DNA from: Deinococcus aquatilis DSM 23025
GTDB taxonomy: Bacteria > Deinococcota > Deinococci > Deinococcales > Deinococcaceae
Assembly (NCBI RefSeq): GCF_000378445.1
Contig: NZ_KB899760.1
Coordinates: forward strand, 1-21,993
Direction of reading: 5' to 3'
DNA length: 21,993 bases
The first letter of the stretch is position 1. Every line of letters begins with the position of its first letter. The position numbers and the translations under genes are program-made. Positions 7,125 to 14,087 of the stretch are shown here, in pieces. The notes beneath the pieces were generated by a model. It was given only the letters and a program-made list of their open reading frames with translations, did not search any database and had not been told where the DNA came from.

Positions 7125-9095
7125 TTACTGTCCCAGCCCCTCTCCGAAGTCCACCTCTGAGGCCCATTCCGGGTGGTCTATCAGTGGGTTCCGGTTGCCC
7201 TGACGCGCTGCAATGGCGGCGTTGCGGTGGCGCTCCCAGTCGGCGGGAGGCTGCGCCGCGTGCCATGCCAGTAGCGTTTGCAGGTGCCGTGCCGAGTACT
7301 GGCGTACCACACCCGGATACCTCAGCAGAAAATAGAGCGTGGCCCGCGCCGCCGCGCCCTTGCCCTGCGCGGGTTCAAACTCGCCGGGGTCGCGCCGCCC
7401 GCAGTCGGTTCGCAGCGCCTCGCCGTAATCGGGGAAATCGAAGTAGGGCGTATTACCCCGGAACGAATTGCAATCCGGTTCGCAGGCAAACAGGTGGTGC
7501 AGGTCGCCGCGCATAGGCTGGCGCTTGGCAAACCACGACTGCGGCACCACATGTTCACAGTTGTAGGGCAGTGCGTCTTCCAGCGCGTCGGCGCTCAGGC
7601 TCTCGCGGGCGGCCAGTTCCAGCCTTCTGGCCTGCGCGGTGCGGTCTGCGGCGATCAGTTCGGCGGCGGTGTGTTCGCGCCCTGAATACAGACTCCGCAA
7701 TTTGCCATCGGGCCAGAGGTCTACCCACGGGTACAGTTCGGCGGCGGGATCGTAGGGCAGCAGGTGCTGATGCGTGCGCGTGACCAGTTGGGACAGGGCC
7801 AGAAAGGACGGCGTCTCCGATAGCGGGAGGCCAGCATAGTAGGCGGCGGCAGCGGCATCGTCTGCGGGATCAAGGTAGGGGCGGGCCTCGGCAGGCGCAC
7901 TGGGCGCGGGGCCAGTACTGCCCACGCGCAGGCGCACCGAGAGAGGCACGGTGGCGTTCCCCTCGGCATCCAGCGTCAGCGAGCCGAGGTCGATGACCCG
8001 CGCCCCCTCTCCGGCCAGATCGCCCGGCAGAGCTTCCGGCGGCCCCACCAAGGCCGGACGGTTGCCCGCCAGCACTTCCTGTACCAGCGCGTTTCCGGCG
8101 GCGTCGGGGCGGCTGCGGAGGTCCTGCATGATCCGGCTGATGCGTACGCCCTCGTTGGCGATCCAGTCGATCAGCGTATCCGGGTCGCCGGGTTGCGCGG
8201 GCTGCCCGTCTCGGCGCAGGGTGCGGCCCTGATCGTCGGTGCGGGGGACGCCGCTGTGGTGAAGCGCCACCACTTCCCAGGCGTCGTTGAAGACGGGGCT
8301 GCCGCTGGAGCCGGGGGCAGTATCTGTTTCGTAGTGCAGATAATCGGGCAGCCTGTCTACCAGCCGGTTTTCGCGAAGCGCCACCTGCTTCGGCTCGCCC
8401 GAGGGATGCTGGATGATGCTCAGGGCCTCTCCGATCAGGTCTTTATCGCTGCTGCCGAACAGGGGCAACCAACCAAACGCCGCTGTCTCTCCCTGCACTG
8501 CCACCAGGGAATAATCCAGCGCCTCTGAGGTCAGGAACAACGTGGCCGGATCAAGCGCGAGCGTGACCGGAGTGCGGATGGTCTGATCGGGTCGGCGTTC
8601 GTAGTCGAATTCAATGACGCTGGTGCGGGCGGCGGCAAAGTCCTGCAACACATGATGATTGGTCAGGATGGTGCGCGGGCCGCAGAGCCAGCCTGTGCCG
8701 TAACCCAGGATTCGCCCGCCTGCCGTTCGGATGACCACCCGGCCCACGGCCCGTGACGCCGCCCGCGCCAGATCGAGGTAAGCCACAGAGACCAGATCGT
8801 TGGCCCCCAGCACACGCTCCAGCCCCAAGCGCACACTGTCGGGCAACCGGGCCGCGATATTGTCCATGTCCTCGCGGCCCTCGACCATCGCCCGTGCATC
8901 GGAAAGTGGGACACCCAGACGGGTCAGACGCGCCTCTATGCGCTCCGGCGTGTCGGCAGCCAGCGGGCCGCCCACATTCAGCCGCTCCAACTGCCCTACC
9001 CGCACCGAATCGCGCTGAACGAAGCGGGCACAGGTGGCCTGAATCACGTCCTGCGGTACCTCTCCCGGCTGGCCTTCCTCAAACCCGTTGGTCAT
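7125..9095 (-). CDS. Trypsin-like serine protease fused to EndA-type endonuclease
   Basis: A 656-aa two-enzyme fusion. Residues 1-105 are a helical N-terminal region of unknown family. Residues about 115-285 form a chymotrypsin-fold (V8/HtrA-like) protease: TNHHVL places the catalytic His at 148, LDYSLVAV gives Asp194, and TAPGSSGSPVF gives Ser264. Residues about 350-410 are a Pro/Ala-rich linker containing a short beta-rich segment. Residues about 420-640 are an endonuclease I (EndA/Bsn-like, His-Me finger) domain with CEHVVPQSWF (E514, H515) and DLHHLF followed by CNSFRGNTPYF (N543, R546, N548). These match the metal ligands and general base of the family, so both active sites look complete. 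No signal peptide or membrane segment is seen, so it is probably cytoplasmic, unlike typical secreted EndA nucleases. The role is unknown. Self-cleavage that frees the nuclease, a defence or toxin effector, or damage-induced turnover are all possible. Its start follows a leaderless-type -10 box. Confidence 0.88.
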   Translation of the reverse strand: MTNGFEEGQPGEVPQDVIQATCARFVQRDSVRVGQLERLNVGGPLAADTPERIEARLTRLGVPLSDARAMVEGREDMDNIAARLPDSVRLGLERVLGANDLVSVAYLDLARAASRAVGRVVIRTAGGRILGYGTGWLCGPRTILTNHHVLQDFAAARTSVIEFDYERRPDQTIRTPVTLALDPATLFLTSEALDYSLVAVQGETAAFGWLPLFGSSDKDLIGEALSIIQHPSGEPKQVALRENRLVDRLPDYLHYETDTAPGSSGSPVFNDAWEVVALHHSGVPRTDDQGRTLRRDGQPAQPGDPDTLIDWIANEGVRISRIMQDLRSRPDAAGNALVQEVLAGNRPALVGPPEALPGDLAGEGARVIDLGSLTLDAEGNATVPLSVRLRVGSTGPAPSAPAEARPYLDPADDAAAAAYYAGLPLSETPSFLALSQLVTRTHQHLLPYDPAAELYPWVDLWPDGKLRSLYSGREHTAAELIAADRTAQARRLELAARESLSADALEDALPYNCEHVVPQSWFAKRQPMRGDLHHLFACEPDCNSFRGNTPYFDFPDYGEALRTDCGRRDPGEFEPAQGKGAAARATLYFLLRYPGVVRQYSARHLQTLLAWHAAQPPADWERHRNAAIAARQGNRNPLIDHPEWASEVDFGEGLGQ

Positions 9096-9101
9096 GCGGT
9101 C

Positions 9102-9107
9102 AGCGTA
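9102..9107 (-). promoter_or_regulatory. -10 box, probable leaderless promoter of the protease-nuclease gene
   Basis: On the minus strand TACGCT is followed by GACCGC and then ATG at 9095. No Shine-Dalgarno is present. A weak inverted repeat (TGATGA-N9-TCATCA, 9142-9162) lies about 35 bp further upstream and could be a regulatory site. Confidence 0.5.
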
Positions 9108-9219
9108 ACGGGGCTGGAGGTGAGGACGGTTTGAGGTCAGGTGATGAAGCCTTGGATCATCAAGTCTGCGCCATCAACTCTGGACCAGACAGACCTGTGG
9201 CGCTCCCCCTGTCGGACAT

Positions 9220-9261
9220 AAAACAGGGGTCAGGCAGAGACATTTCGCCCCCGCCTGACCC
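9220..9261 (-). terminator. Probable terminator of the aldo/keto reductase gene
   Basis: A perfect 9-bp stem (GGGTCAGGC/GCCTGACCC, 9227-9235 with 9253-9261) has a 17-nt loop. On the minus strand it is followed within three bases by TTTT. It lies about 87 nt past the aldo/keto reductase stop. The rest of 9108-9347 shows no gene. Confidence 0.5.
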
Positions 9262-9347
9262 TCCAAGAAAATCAGCAGTCCTGCTTGATCGTTGTCCTAG
9301 AGAGCAGCAATCTCAGCGCTTACGGCTGCCGACCGACTGACCAGCCC

Positions 9348-10265
9348 TTAGTCCTGCTGGCCCTTCTTGGCCTGCTGCGCCTGCCATTCCTGCTGGCCCA
9401 CTTCGTCCAGTGCGCGGAAATCTTCGTCCGTCAGCGTCAGGTGGGCGGCGGCCACGTTTTCTTCCAAGTGCTTGACTTTGCCTGTGCCGGGAATGGGCAA
9501 CATCACCGGACTCCGCTTCAGCACCCACGCCAACGCCACCTGAGACGGCGAGGCATTCAGGCGGGCGGCGATCTCACTCAGGACGCTGCCTTCACGGGCC
9601 AGCCCACCTGCGGCCAATGGAAACCAGGGAATGAATCCGATGTTGTTGCTTGCGCAGTAGTCCAGCACGGCTTCAGATTGACGGGTGACCAGATTGTAGA
9701 GGTTCTGTACCGTAGACACCGGGAAGACCTGTTGGGCCGCCTGAATTTCTTCCACGCTCACTTCGCTCAGGCCCGCGTGACGGATCACGCCTTCGTCCAT
9801 CAGTTGCTTTATGGCATCAAATTGCTCGTCACGGGGTACGCGGCTGTCGATGCGGTGCAGTTGCCACAGGTCGATCCGGTCTACACCCAGGCGGCGGCGA
9901 GAGAGATGCGCCTGCTGCTTGAGGTACTCGGGGCGGCCCACCGGAATCCACACGTCCGGCCCGGTGCGGGTCAGGCCGCCTTTGGTCGCCACAACCACGG
10001 TGTCGTAAGGATGCAGCGCGGTACGGATCAATTCTTCACTGACGGCGGGGCCGTAGCTGTCGGCGGTGTCGATAAAATTGACGCCCAGATCGGGCAGGCG
10101 GCGCAGGGTTTCCAGTGCGCCTTGGGGGTTGGCGGGGTCGCCCCAGATGCCCTGGCCCGTGATCCGCATGGCTCCAAATCCCAAACGGTTGACGCTCAGG
10201 TCGCCGCCAATCTGGAAGGTGCCGCTTTCGGCTGCATTGGGGGTGGGCAGTTCAGTCTGTGTCAT
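9348..10265 (-). CDS. Aldo/keto reductase
   Basis: A 305-aa NAD(P)H-dependent oxidoreductase of the aldo/keto reductase superfamily, a cytoplasmic TIM barrel reducing carbonyls. The catalytic tetrad is visible: D66 and Y71 in [10 protein letters not shown]95 in VVATKGG, and H137 in [10 protein letters not shown]. Near the C-terminus [16 protein letters not shown] matches the family's cofactor-phosphate-binding region. An ATG at 10286 is in frame, but the ATG at 10265 has a GGAGG Shine-Dalgarno 8 nt upstream and is the better start. The nitroreductase gene lies upstream on the same strand with a gap of about 100 bp, so the two may form a redox or detoxification unit. The substrate cannot be told from sequence. 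Confidence 0.92.
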   Translation of the reverse strand: MTQTELPTPNAAESGTFQIGGDLSVNRLGFGAMRITGQGIWGDPANPQGALETLRRLPDLGVNFIDTADSYGPAVSEELIRTALHPYDTVVVATKGGLTRTGPDVWIPVGRPEYLKQQAHLSRRRLGVDRIDLWQLHRIDSRVPRDEQFDAIKQLMDEGVIRHAGLSEVSVEEIQAAQQVFPVSTVQNLYNLVTRQSEAVLDYCASNNIGFIPWFPLAAGGLAREGSVLSEIAARLNASPSQVALAWVLKRSPVMLPIPGTGKVKHLEENVAAAHLTLTDEDFRALDEVGQQEWQAQQAKKGQQD

Positions 10266-10368
10266 GGTGATGCCTCCGAGCGGCATTGTGCGCGTCAGGC
10301 TGCGAGGAGGCCACGCAGGAAAGCTTTAACTGGCATCCAGGTTTTACTCATCTTCAGACCAGCGTTCT

Positions 10369-11184
10369 TCAGTCCAGCGGGCCGTCGGTTTCCGGCACAT
10401 CGCAGGTTTCCCGGAACACGAATTGAGACAGGCGCTTGCGGTGGCGGCTGCTCCAGTCGATGGTGGGGCGGGGCTGCTCGGGCGGCAGGTAGCCGAGGCG
10501 GTAGACGGCCATCAGTTCCAGTTCGTCCGGCACGTGCAACAACTCCTGCACGGCCTTCCACTGTCGCGGAATTTCCATGGGTGTACTCACGAACTGAATG
10601 CCCATGCCCAGCGAACCCACCGCATTCCAGATATTTTCGATGGACGCACCCAGACCGAAAATGCTGTAAAAGCCGCTGAGTTCGCCGGGCCGGTATTCGC
10701 CCTTATCGAGCAGGGCGGCCAACAGCAACGGACTCCCCTGGACCAGTTTGCGGTTGTCCTCGCCCAACTTTCTGGGCACACCCAGTTGGCGCATCAGCTT
10801 CAGGCCCGCATCGCTGAAGACCTGCCGGGTAAAGGGCTTGAGCGGCCCTGGCAGATGGTCGATGTGGATGCCATCACGCCGCTCCTCCATTTCGGCGGTA
10901 CTGAACCGGAAATAACGGCGATAACGCTCAAAAAACACGCCTGCCTCGATCAGTTCGGTCATGCTTTCGCCCGCGATCCGCGCCACTTCGCCAATCGTGT
11001 GCGGATTTTCTATCAGCACGAAGCGCCAGGGCTGGCTGTTGAAATGGCTGGGCGCGGCCTGAGCCACCCGCATCAGCGTTTCCTGATGTTCTCGGTTGAC
11101 CGGGCCGGGCAAAAACGGGCCGTTGGTGGTGCGGCGGGCCAACATGCCCTGAATCACAGCGGGCAGTTCTGAGGAAGGATTCAA
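10369..11184 (-). CDS. Nitroreductase-family flavoprotein
   Basis: A 271-aa FMN-dependent oxidoreductase of the nitroreductase superfamily. Conserved features are [13 protein letters not shown] at the N-terminus (phosphate-binding Arg), [16 protein letters not shown] (FMN contacts), the helix [18 protein letters not shown], and the C-terminal YRLGYLPPE. An insertion of about 40 residues in the middle ([19 protein letters not shown] and following) is longer than in minimal members. The frame extends to a TTG at 11208. The TTG at 11184 is preferred because AAAGGGG lies 7 nt before it. A possible -10 box (TACTGT) sits upstream near 11228. The substrate is unknown; quinones, nitroaromatics or enones are typical of the family. 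Confidence 0.85.
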   Translation of the reverse strand: MNPSSELPAVIQGMLARRTTNGPFLPGPVNREHQETLMRVAQAAPSHFNSQPWRFVLIENPHTIGEVARIAGESMTELIEAGVFFERYRRYFRFSTAEMEERRDGIHIDHLPGPLKPFTRQVFSDAGLKLMRQLGVPRKLGEDNRKLVQGSPLLLAALLDKGEYRPGELSGFYSIFGLGASIENIWNAVGSLGMGIQFVSTPMEIPRQWKAVQELLHVPDELELMAVYRLGYLPPEQPRPTIDWSSRHRKRLSQFVFRETCDVPETDGPLD

Positions 11185-11270
11185 GGGCACACCCCTTTGA
11201 ACAGGCAAGAGCAGGAATGCGGCACAGTAGACATGATCTTTACGCTAGCAGCTTGAGCGGGAAGTGGGGT

Positions 11271-11585
11271 TTACCAGGCCGCCCACAGACCGCCCGCGAA
11301 CGCCAGCGCACAGGCCAACGCCAGCCGCCAGTGTGCAGCACGGCCCGGACGGGTGCGGGGCATCAGCAGCAGCAGGAGCAGCGCAGGCAGCAGCGCCCAG
11401 CCGCGTGCACCTGCCCGAATTGCCAGCCCGCCTGACAGAACGACGCCCGCACACACGGCGAAAAACAGAGCGTGATGAGGCCAGCGCACCGCGGTCTTGC
11501 GGAGGCCCAGTTGCAGCGAGAGGCCCAGCGTCAGGAGCGCCAGCAACAGCGCCGCCGTGACCGACAGAGCCAGATGGTGTGCCAC
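11271..11585 (-). CDS. Small multi-pass membrane protein
   Basis: A 104-aa, very hydrophobic protein with about four predicted transmembrane segments: around residues 6-26, 38-57, 63-76 and 87-103. These are separated by short Arg/His-containing turns. No family is recognised. The GTG start directly abuts the stop of the upstream lipoprotein gene (TGAGTG), so translation is probably coupled to it and the two proteins may work together at the cytoplasmic membrane. Confidence 0.7.
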   Translation of the reverse strand: MAHHLALSVTAALLLALLTLGLSLQLGLRKTAVRWPHHALFFAVCAGVVLSGGLAIRAGARGWALLPALLLLLLMPRTRPGRAAHWRLALACALAFAGGLWAAW

Positions 11586-12050
11586 TCAGCGAACGCGGCC
11601 AAAGGCGGGCAGCAGCGTGGGTTCTTCCTGCGCCGCGTACCCACGGGTAAGGAGGGTCAGGCCCGTGGCAGTAGGCAAAATCAGCACGTCACGCAGGCGA
11701 CCGGAGGCCACAAACGTGCCCTTGCCCTGCGCCGTATCGACCGCCTCGGCACCGGAGCCAGCCAGGGTTTCAGCAGTGAATTGCGGAGTCTTGACCTCCA
11801 TGATCCAGGCCAGCGGACGGGCGTCACTGTCGTAGCGCACCGTGACTTCTGCGGCGTCCAGCGGAGGCTTCCTGGTCCACTGAACCCGCCGAATGCCGCC
11901 GCCGATCCGGTCTTTGAGGTCAGCCTGGGCATCGAAAGAACCGCTGGCCGTAAACAGAACGGTGGCTGTCAGGTCTTGCTGCTGCTTTGGCCCACAGCCC
12001 GGCAATGCAGCGCAGGCACAGAGCAGGAGGGCCGAAGCAGACAGACGCAT
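11586..12050 (-). CDS. Predicted lipoprotein
   Basis: A 154-aa exported lipoprotein. It begins with a short basic n-region, a hydrophobic core and a lipobox (LPGC, Cys at about 19), so signal peptidase II cleavage and lipid anchoring are expected. The mature part looks beta-rich (for example VQWTRKPP and AEVTVRYDS) with no known domain recognised. The frame is open to 12188, but the ATG at 12050 gives the proper signal peptide and follows a -10-like box by 6 nt. It is followed without a gap by the small membrane-protein gene. Confidence 0.78.
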   Translation of the reverse strand: MRLSASALLLCACAALPGCGPKQQQDLTATVLFTASGSFDAQADLKDRIGGGIRRVQWTRKPPLDAAEVTVRYDSDARPLAWIMEVKTPQFTAETLAGSGAEAVDTAQGKGTFVASGRLRDVLILPTATGLTLLTRGYAAQEEPTLLPAFGRVR

Positions 12051-12056
12051 GGGCGC

Positions 12057-12062
12057 AAGATA
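12057..12062 (-). promoter_or_regulatory. -10 box, probable leaderless promoter of the lipoprotein gene
   Basis: On the minus strand TATCTT is followed by 6 nt and then the ATG at 12050. There is no Shine-Dalgarno. It lies in the 76-bp gap after the diguanylate cyclase gene. Confidence 0.45.
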
Positions 12063-12126
12063 CTCCGGCACAGGCGCTGGAGCGCAGGCAAAATGCCCCT
12101 CGGCCCTGGCCTGCCGACCACGCCAC

Positions 12127-13170
12127 TCAGCGAACGGAATTGCGCCCGGCGCGTTTGGCTTCGTAGAGGGCCTGATCGGCGCGGCCAAACAACTGGTCGG
12201 CAGTGTCGTTCGGCCCCCGGTAAGAGGCGACCCCGAAACTGGTGGTGATGATCAGGCCCGCCAGTTGAGAATCGCTGATTTCGCGGCGCAGGCGTTCGGC
12301 CAGCACCAGGGCGTCAGGCTTGGCGAGGCCGGGCAACAGCACCACGAATTCTTCGCCGCCCCAGCGTCCCACTGTGCCCCCTGTGCCGCCCACGTTGCGC
12401 CTCAGGCGTTTGGCGACGGCCCGCAGCACATCGTCTCCGGTGTTGTGCCCATGGTGGTCGTTCACGGTCTTGAAATGGTCTATGTCGCCCACCAACAGGC
12501 TCAGGGGCGTGCCTGTTTTGCGGGCATATTCCAGCCCCCGGTTCAGTTCTTCCTCTATGGCGGCGCGGCCCGGCACTCCTGTCAGCGAGTCCAGTCGCGC
12601 GGCCTTGAGCTTGGCGTGATCCTGCTCGTGCATCACCAGATTGGATTCGATGAACCGCGTGACCGTATAACACACGCCGCTCATCACGCCCACCACGACC
12701 ATTCCAGTAAACCAGGCCGCCGCCAGAGAGGGCGTAGCAGGCTGAATCAGGATCAGCATACCCAGCACCAACAGCAGCAGGCTATTGGTAAACCACGTCC
12801 CCAGACGTGATCCCATCAGCACAAAGGCCAGGGCGATGCCGCATGTCATCCAGAGGGCTGAATCGTAGGGCACCAGGCCGCGTCTCAGGAGGCGCTCCAT
12901 TTCCAGAATCATGATGGGGATCAAGGCGATGTAGGACACCGACGCAATCATGGTGACGCGGCGCGGCGTGATCTGCACCGCTATCAGTGCAGCCAGACAG
13001 ATCAAATCTGCCCAGTATTTGCCGTATTGATAAGCCTCAGGAAAAGCACCGGGCGCAGAGATCAAAGATGAGACGACTGTGTAAAGAAGATAGCTAATCG
13101 TCACCAATTGCAACACCTGTTGACGGGTGCGCAGCAGTTGATTCTCTAAAAGCGTGACAGGGCGAGACAT
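12127..13170 (-). CDS. Membrane-bound diguanylate cyclase (GGDEF)
   Basis: A 347-aa protein that would make cyclic di-GMP from two GTP. Residues 1-170 hold about five or six transmembrane segments of an unclassified sensor region. A short helical linker (about 172-192) joins it to a C-terminal GGDEF domain. Landmarks are LDSLTGVPGR (193-202), GDIDHFKTVNDHHGH (228-242) with the metal-binding Asp, and the signature GGEEF (271-275), all consistent with an active enzyme. The inhibitory I-site RxxD normally five residues before the signature is absent (GTGG there), so allosteric product inhibition should be lost. The ATG at 13170 follows a -10-like TAGAAT by 12 nt, giving a very short leader. Confidence 0.92.
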   Translation of the reverse strand: MSRPVTLLENQLLRTRQQVLQLVTISYLLYTVVSSLISAPGAFPEAYQYGKYWADLICLAALIAVQITPRRVTMIASVSYIALIPIMILEMERLLRRGLVPYDSALWMTCGIALAFVLMGSRLGTWFTNSLLLLVLGMLILIQPATPSLAAAWFTGMVVVGVMSGVCYTVTRFIESNLVMHEQDHAKLKAARLDSLTGVPGRAAIEEELNRGLEYARKTGTPLSLLVGDIDHFKTVNDHHGHNTGDDVLRAVAKRLRRNVGGTGGTVGRWGGEEFVVLLPGLAKPDALVLAERLRREISDSQLAGLIITTSFGVASYRGPNDTADQLFGRADQALYEAKRAGRNSVR

Positions 13171-13182
13171 GAAGTGAGCCGC

Positions 13183-13188
13183 ATTCTA
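13183..13188 (-). promoter_or_regulatory. -10 box of the diguanylate cyclase gene
   Basis: TAGAAT on the minus strand lies 12 nt before the ATG at 13170, implying a leader of only a few nucleotides. A -35 box is not clear. Confidence 0.4.
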
Positions 13189-13294
13189 ATGTGCGGATCC
13201 TGACAAATGCCTTGCTTCAGCTGGCTTGAGGGTCATCAGAGAGGGCCAGGGAGTTGAAAAGCGTCTCTAAGATTGGCAAAAGACCGTCTCTCAG

Positions 13295-13334
13295 TTGTTT
13301 GGCTGCCTGCAATACCAAGCAGACAGCCAAACAA
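13295..13334. repeat. Long stem-loop (16-bp arms)
   Basis: Arms 13295-13310 and 13319-13334 pair over 16 bp with one mismatch around an 8-nt loop. It is too long to be chance in this gap. It may be part of a small RNA, a terminator on the ndk side, or a protein-binding inverted repeat. Confidence 0.6.
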
Positions 13335-13380
13335 GCAGAAAACGGCCCAGAAATTGAACTTCCAGTTTTAGAAGAGGAAA

Positions 13381-13437
13381 GCAGGCAAAGGGAAATCAGA
13401 GCTGTTCCCTTGTACCTGCCTCTCTATCCTGTTTTTT
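13381..13437 (+). terminator. Stem-loop followed by T6, possible terminator or small-RNA 3' end
   Basis: GCAGG and AAGGGAA (13381-13394) pair with TTCCCTT and CCTGC (13405-13419) across a small internal loop. A run of six T lies at 13432-13437, about 12 nt past the stem. No plus-strand protein gene ends here, so it may end a small RNA that starts upstream. The stem-to-T distance is longer than usual. Confidence 0.35.
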
Positions 13438-13531
13438 CCCTTATCTCTGCTCAGGCCACTGAAGTTAGCCTTCCGTTTGATCCAAACAGCAGAATCAAGC
13501 TCAACTTGAGTGGCCCAAAATCTTTCCAGCT

Positions 13532-13945
13532 TTAGAGCAGTTCGCCCGGTGCGAAAAAGAGTGCTAGTTCGCGCTCGGCGCTTTCAGGGCTATCGCTGCC
13601 GTGCGTCACGTTTTCGCCGGTGGTGGTAGCAAAATCGGCGCGGATGCTGCCGGGGGCGGCGTTGGCAGGGTTGGTCGCGCCCATCATGCCGCGCCAGCCC
13701 AGAATGGCGTTTTCGCCTTCTAGAGCGATGGCAACGACTGGGCCGCCCGTAATGAAGTCCACGAGTTCCCCGAAAAAGGGGCGTTCCTTGTGCTCGCCGT
13801 AGTGTGATTCGGCGGTCTCACGGGCGATGGTCATCTGCTTGAGGCCGACCACGCGGTAGCCCTTCTTCTGAATGCGGGCGAGAATTTCGGGCGTCAGGCC
13901 CCGGCGAACCCCATCGGGCTTGATCATGGCAAAGGTACGTTCCAT
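13532..13945 (-). CDS. ndk: Nucleoside diphosphate kinase
   Basis: A 137-aa enzyme transferring the gamma-phosphate between nucleoside triphosphates and diphosphates, balancing NTP and dNTP pools in the cytoplasm. The N-terminal [16 protein letters not shown] includes the conserved Lys9. The phosphorylated active-site His is H115 in [15 protein letters not shown]. The length matches the family closely. The open frame continues to 14215, but the family start is the ATG at 13945, and a -10-like TATCCT sits 10 nt upstream, giving a leader of a few bases at most. It is divergent from the ABC permease genes. Confidence 0.96.
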   Translation of the reverse strand: MERTFAMIKPDGVRRGLTPEILARIQKKGYRVVGLKQMTIARETAESHYGEHKERPFFGELVDFITGGPVVAIALEGENAILGWRGMMGATNPANAAPGSIRADFATTTGENVTHGSDSPESAERELALFFAPGELL

Positions 13946-13955
13946 AGCGGCGCAC

Positions 13956-13961
13956 AGGATA
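13956..13961 (-). promoter_or_regulatory. -10 box of ndk
   Basis: TATCCT on the minus strand is 10 nt before the ndk ATG. No Shine-Dalgarno is visible in the short interval. Confidence 0.4.
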
Positions 13962-14075
13962 GCAAACGCGGGAGCAACGCGCTGAGGGAAAGAAATAGGG
14001 CAGCCATCCTGCCAACTGAATCGTTTTTTTTCACATCCCGCGTCCTGACCTCTCCTCTGAAGCATTCCGCTTCCG

Positions 14076-14081
14076 TACAAT
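14076..14081 (+). promoter_or_regulatory. -10 box, probable leaderless promoter of the ABC permease genes
   Basis: TACAAT is followed by 6 nt and then the GTG start at 14088. The intervening GGCAGG is too close to the start to be a good ribosome site. Confidence 0.5.
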
Positions 14082-14087
14082 GGCAGG

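Larger units (their letters stand above)
13171..13531. other. 361-bp noncoding gap with stem-loops
   Basis: This AT-richer stretch lies between the diguanylate cyclase start and the ndk stop. It contains the cyclase -10 box (13183-13188) and two stem-loops described separately. A 93-codon open frame crosses it on the plus strand, but it starts at a TTG with no ribosome site and low-complexity composition, so I do not call it a gene. Confidence 0.6.

Noticed and set aside
9285..10679. 464-codon plus-strand open frame over the aldo/keto reductase and nitroreductase genes
   Set aside because: It spans two well-supported genes and the gap between them; no recognisable domain, no ribosome site.
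13254..13535. 93-codon plus-strand open frame between the cyclase and ndk genes
   Set aside because: TTG start, no ribosome site, and two strong stem-loops plus a T-run inside it; better explained as noncoding.
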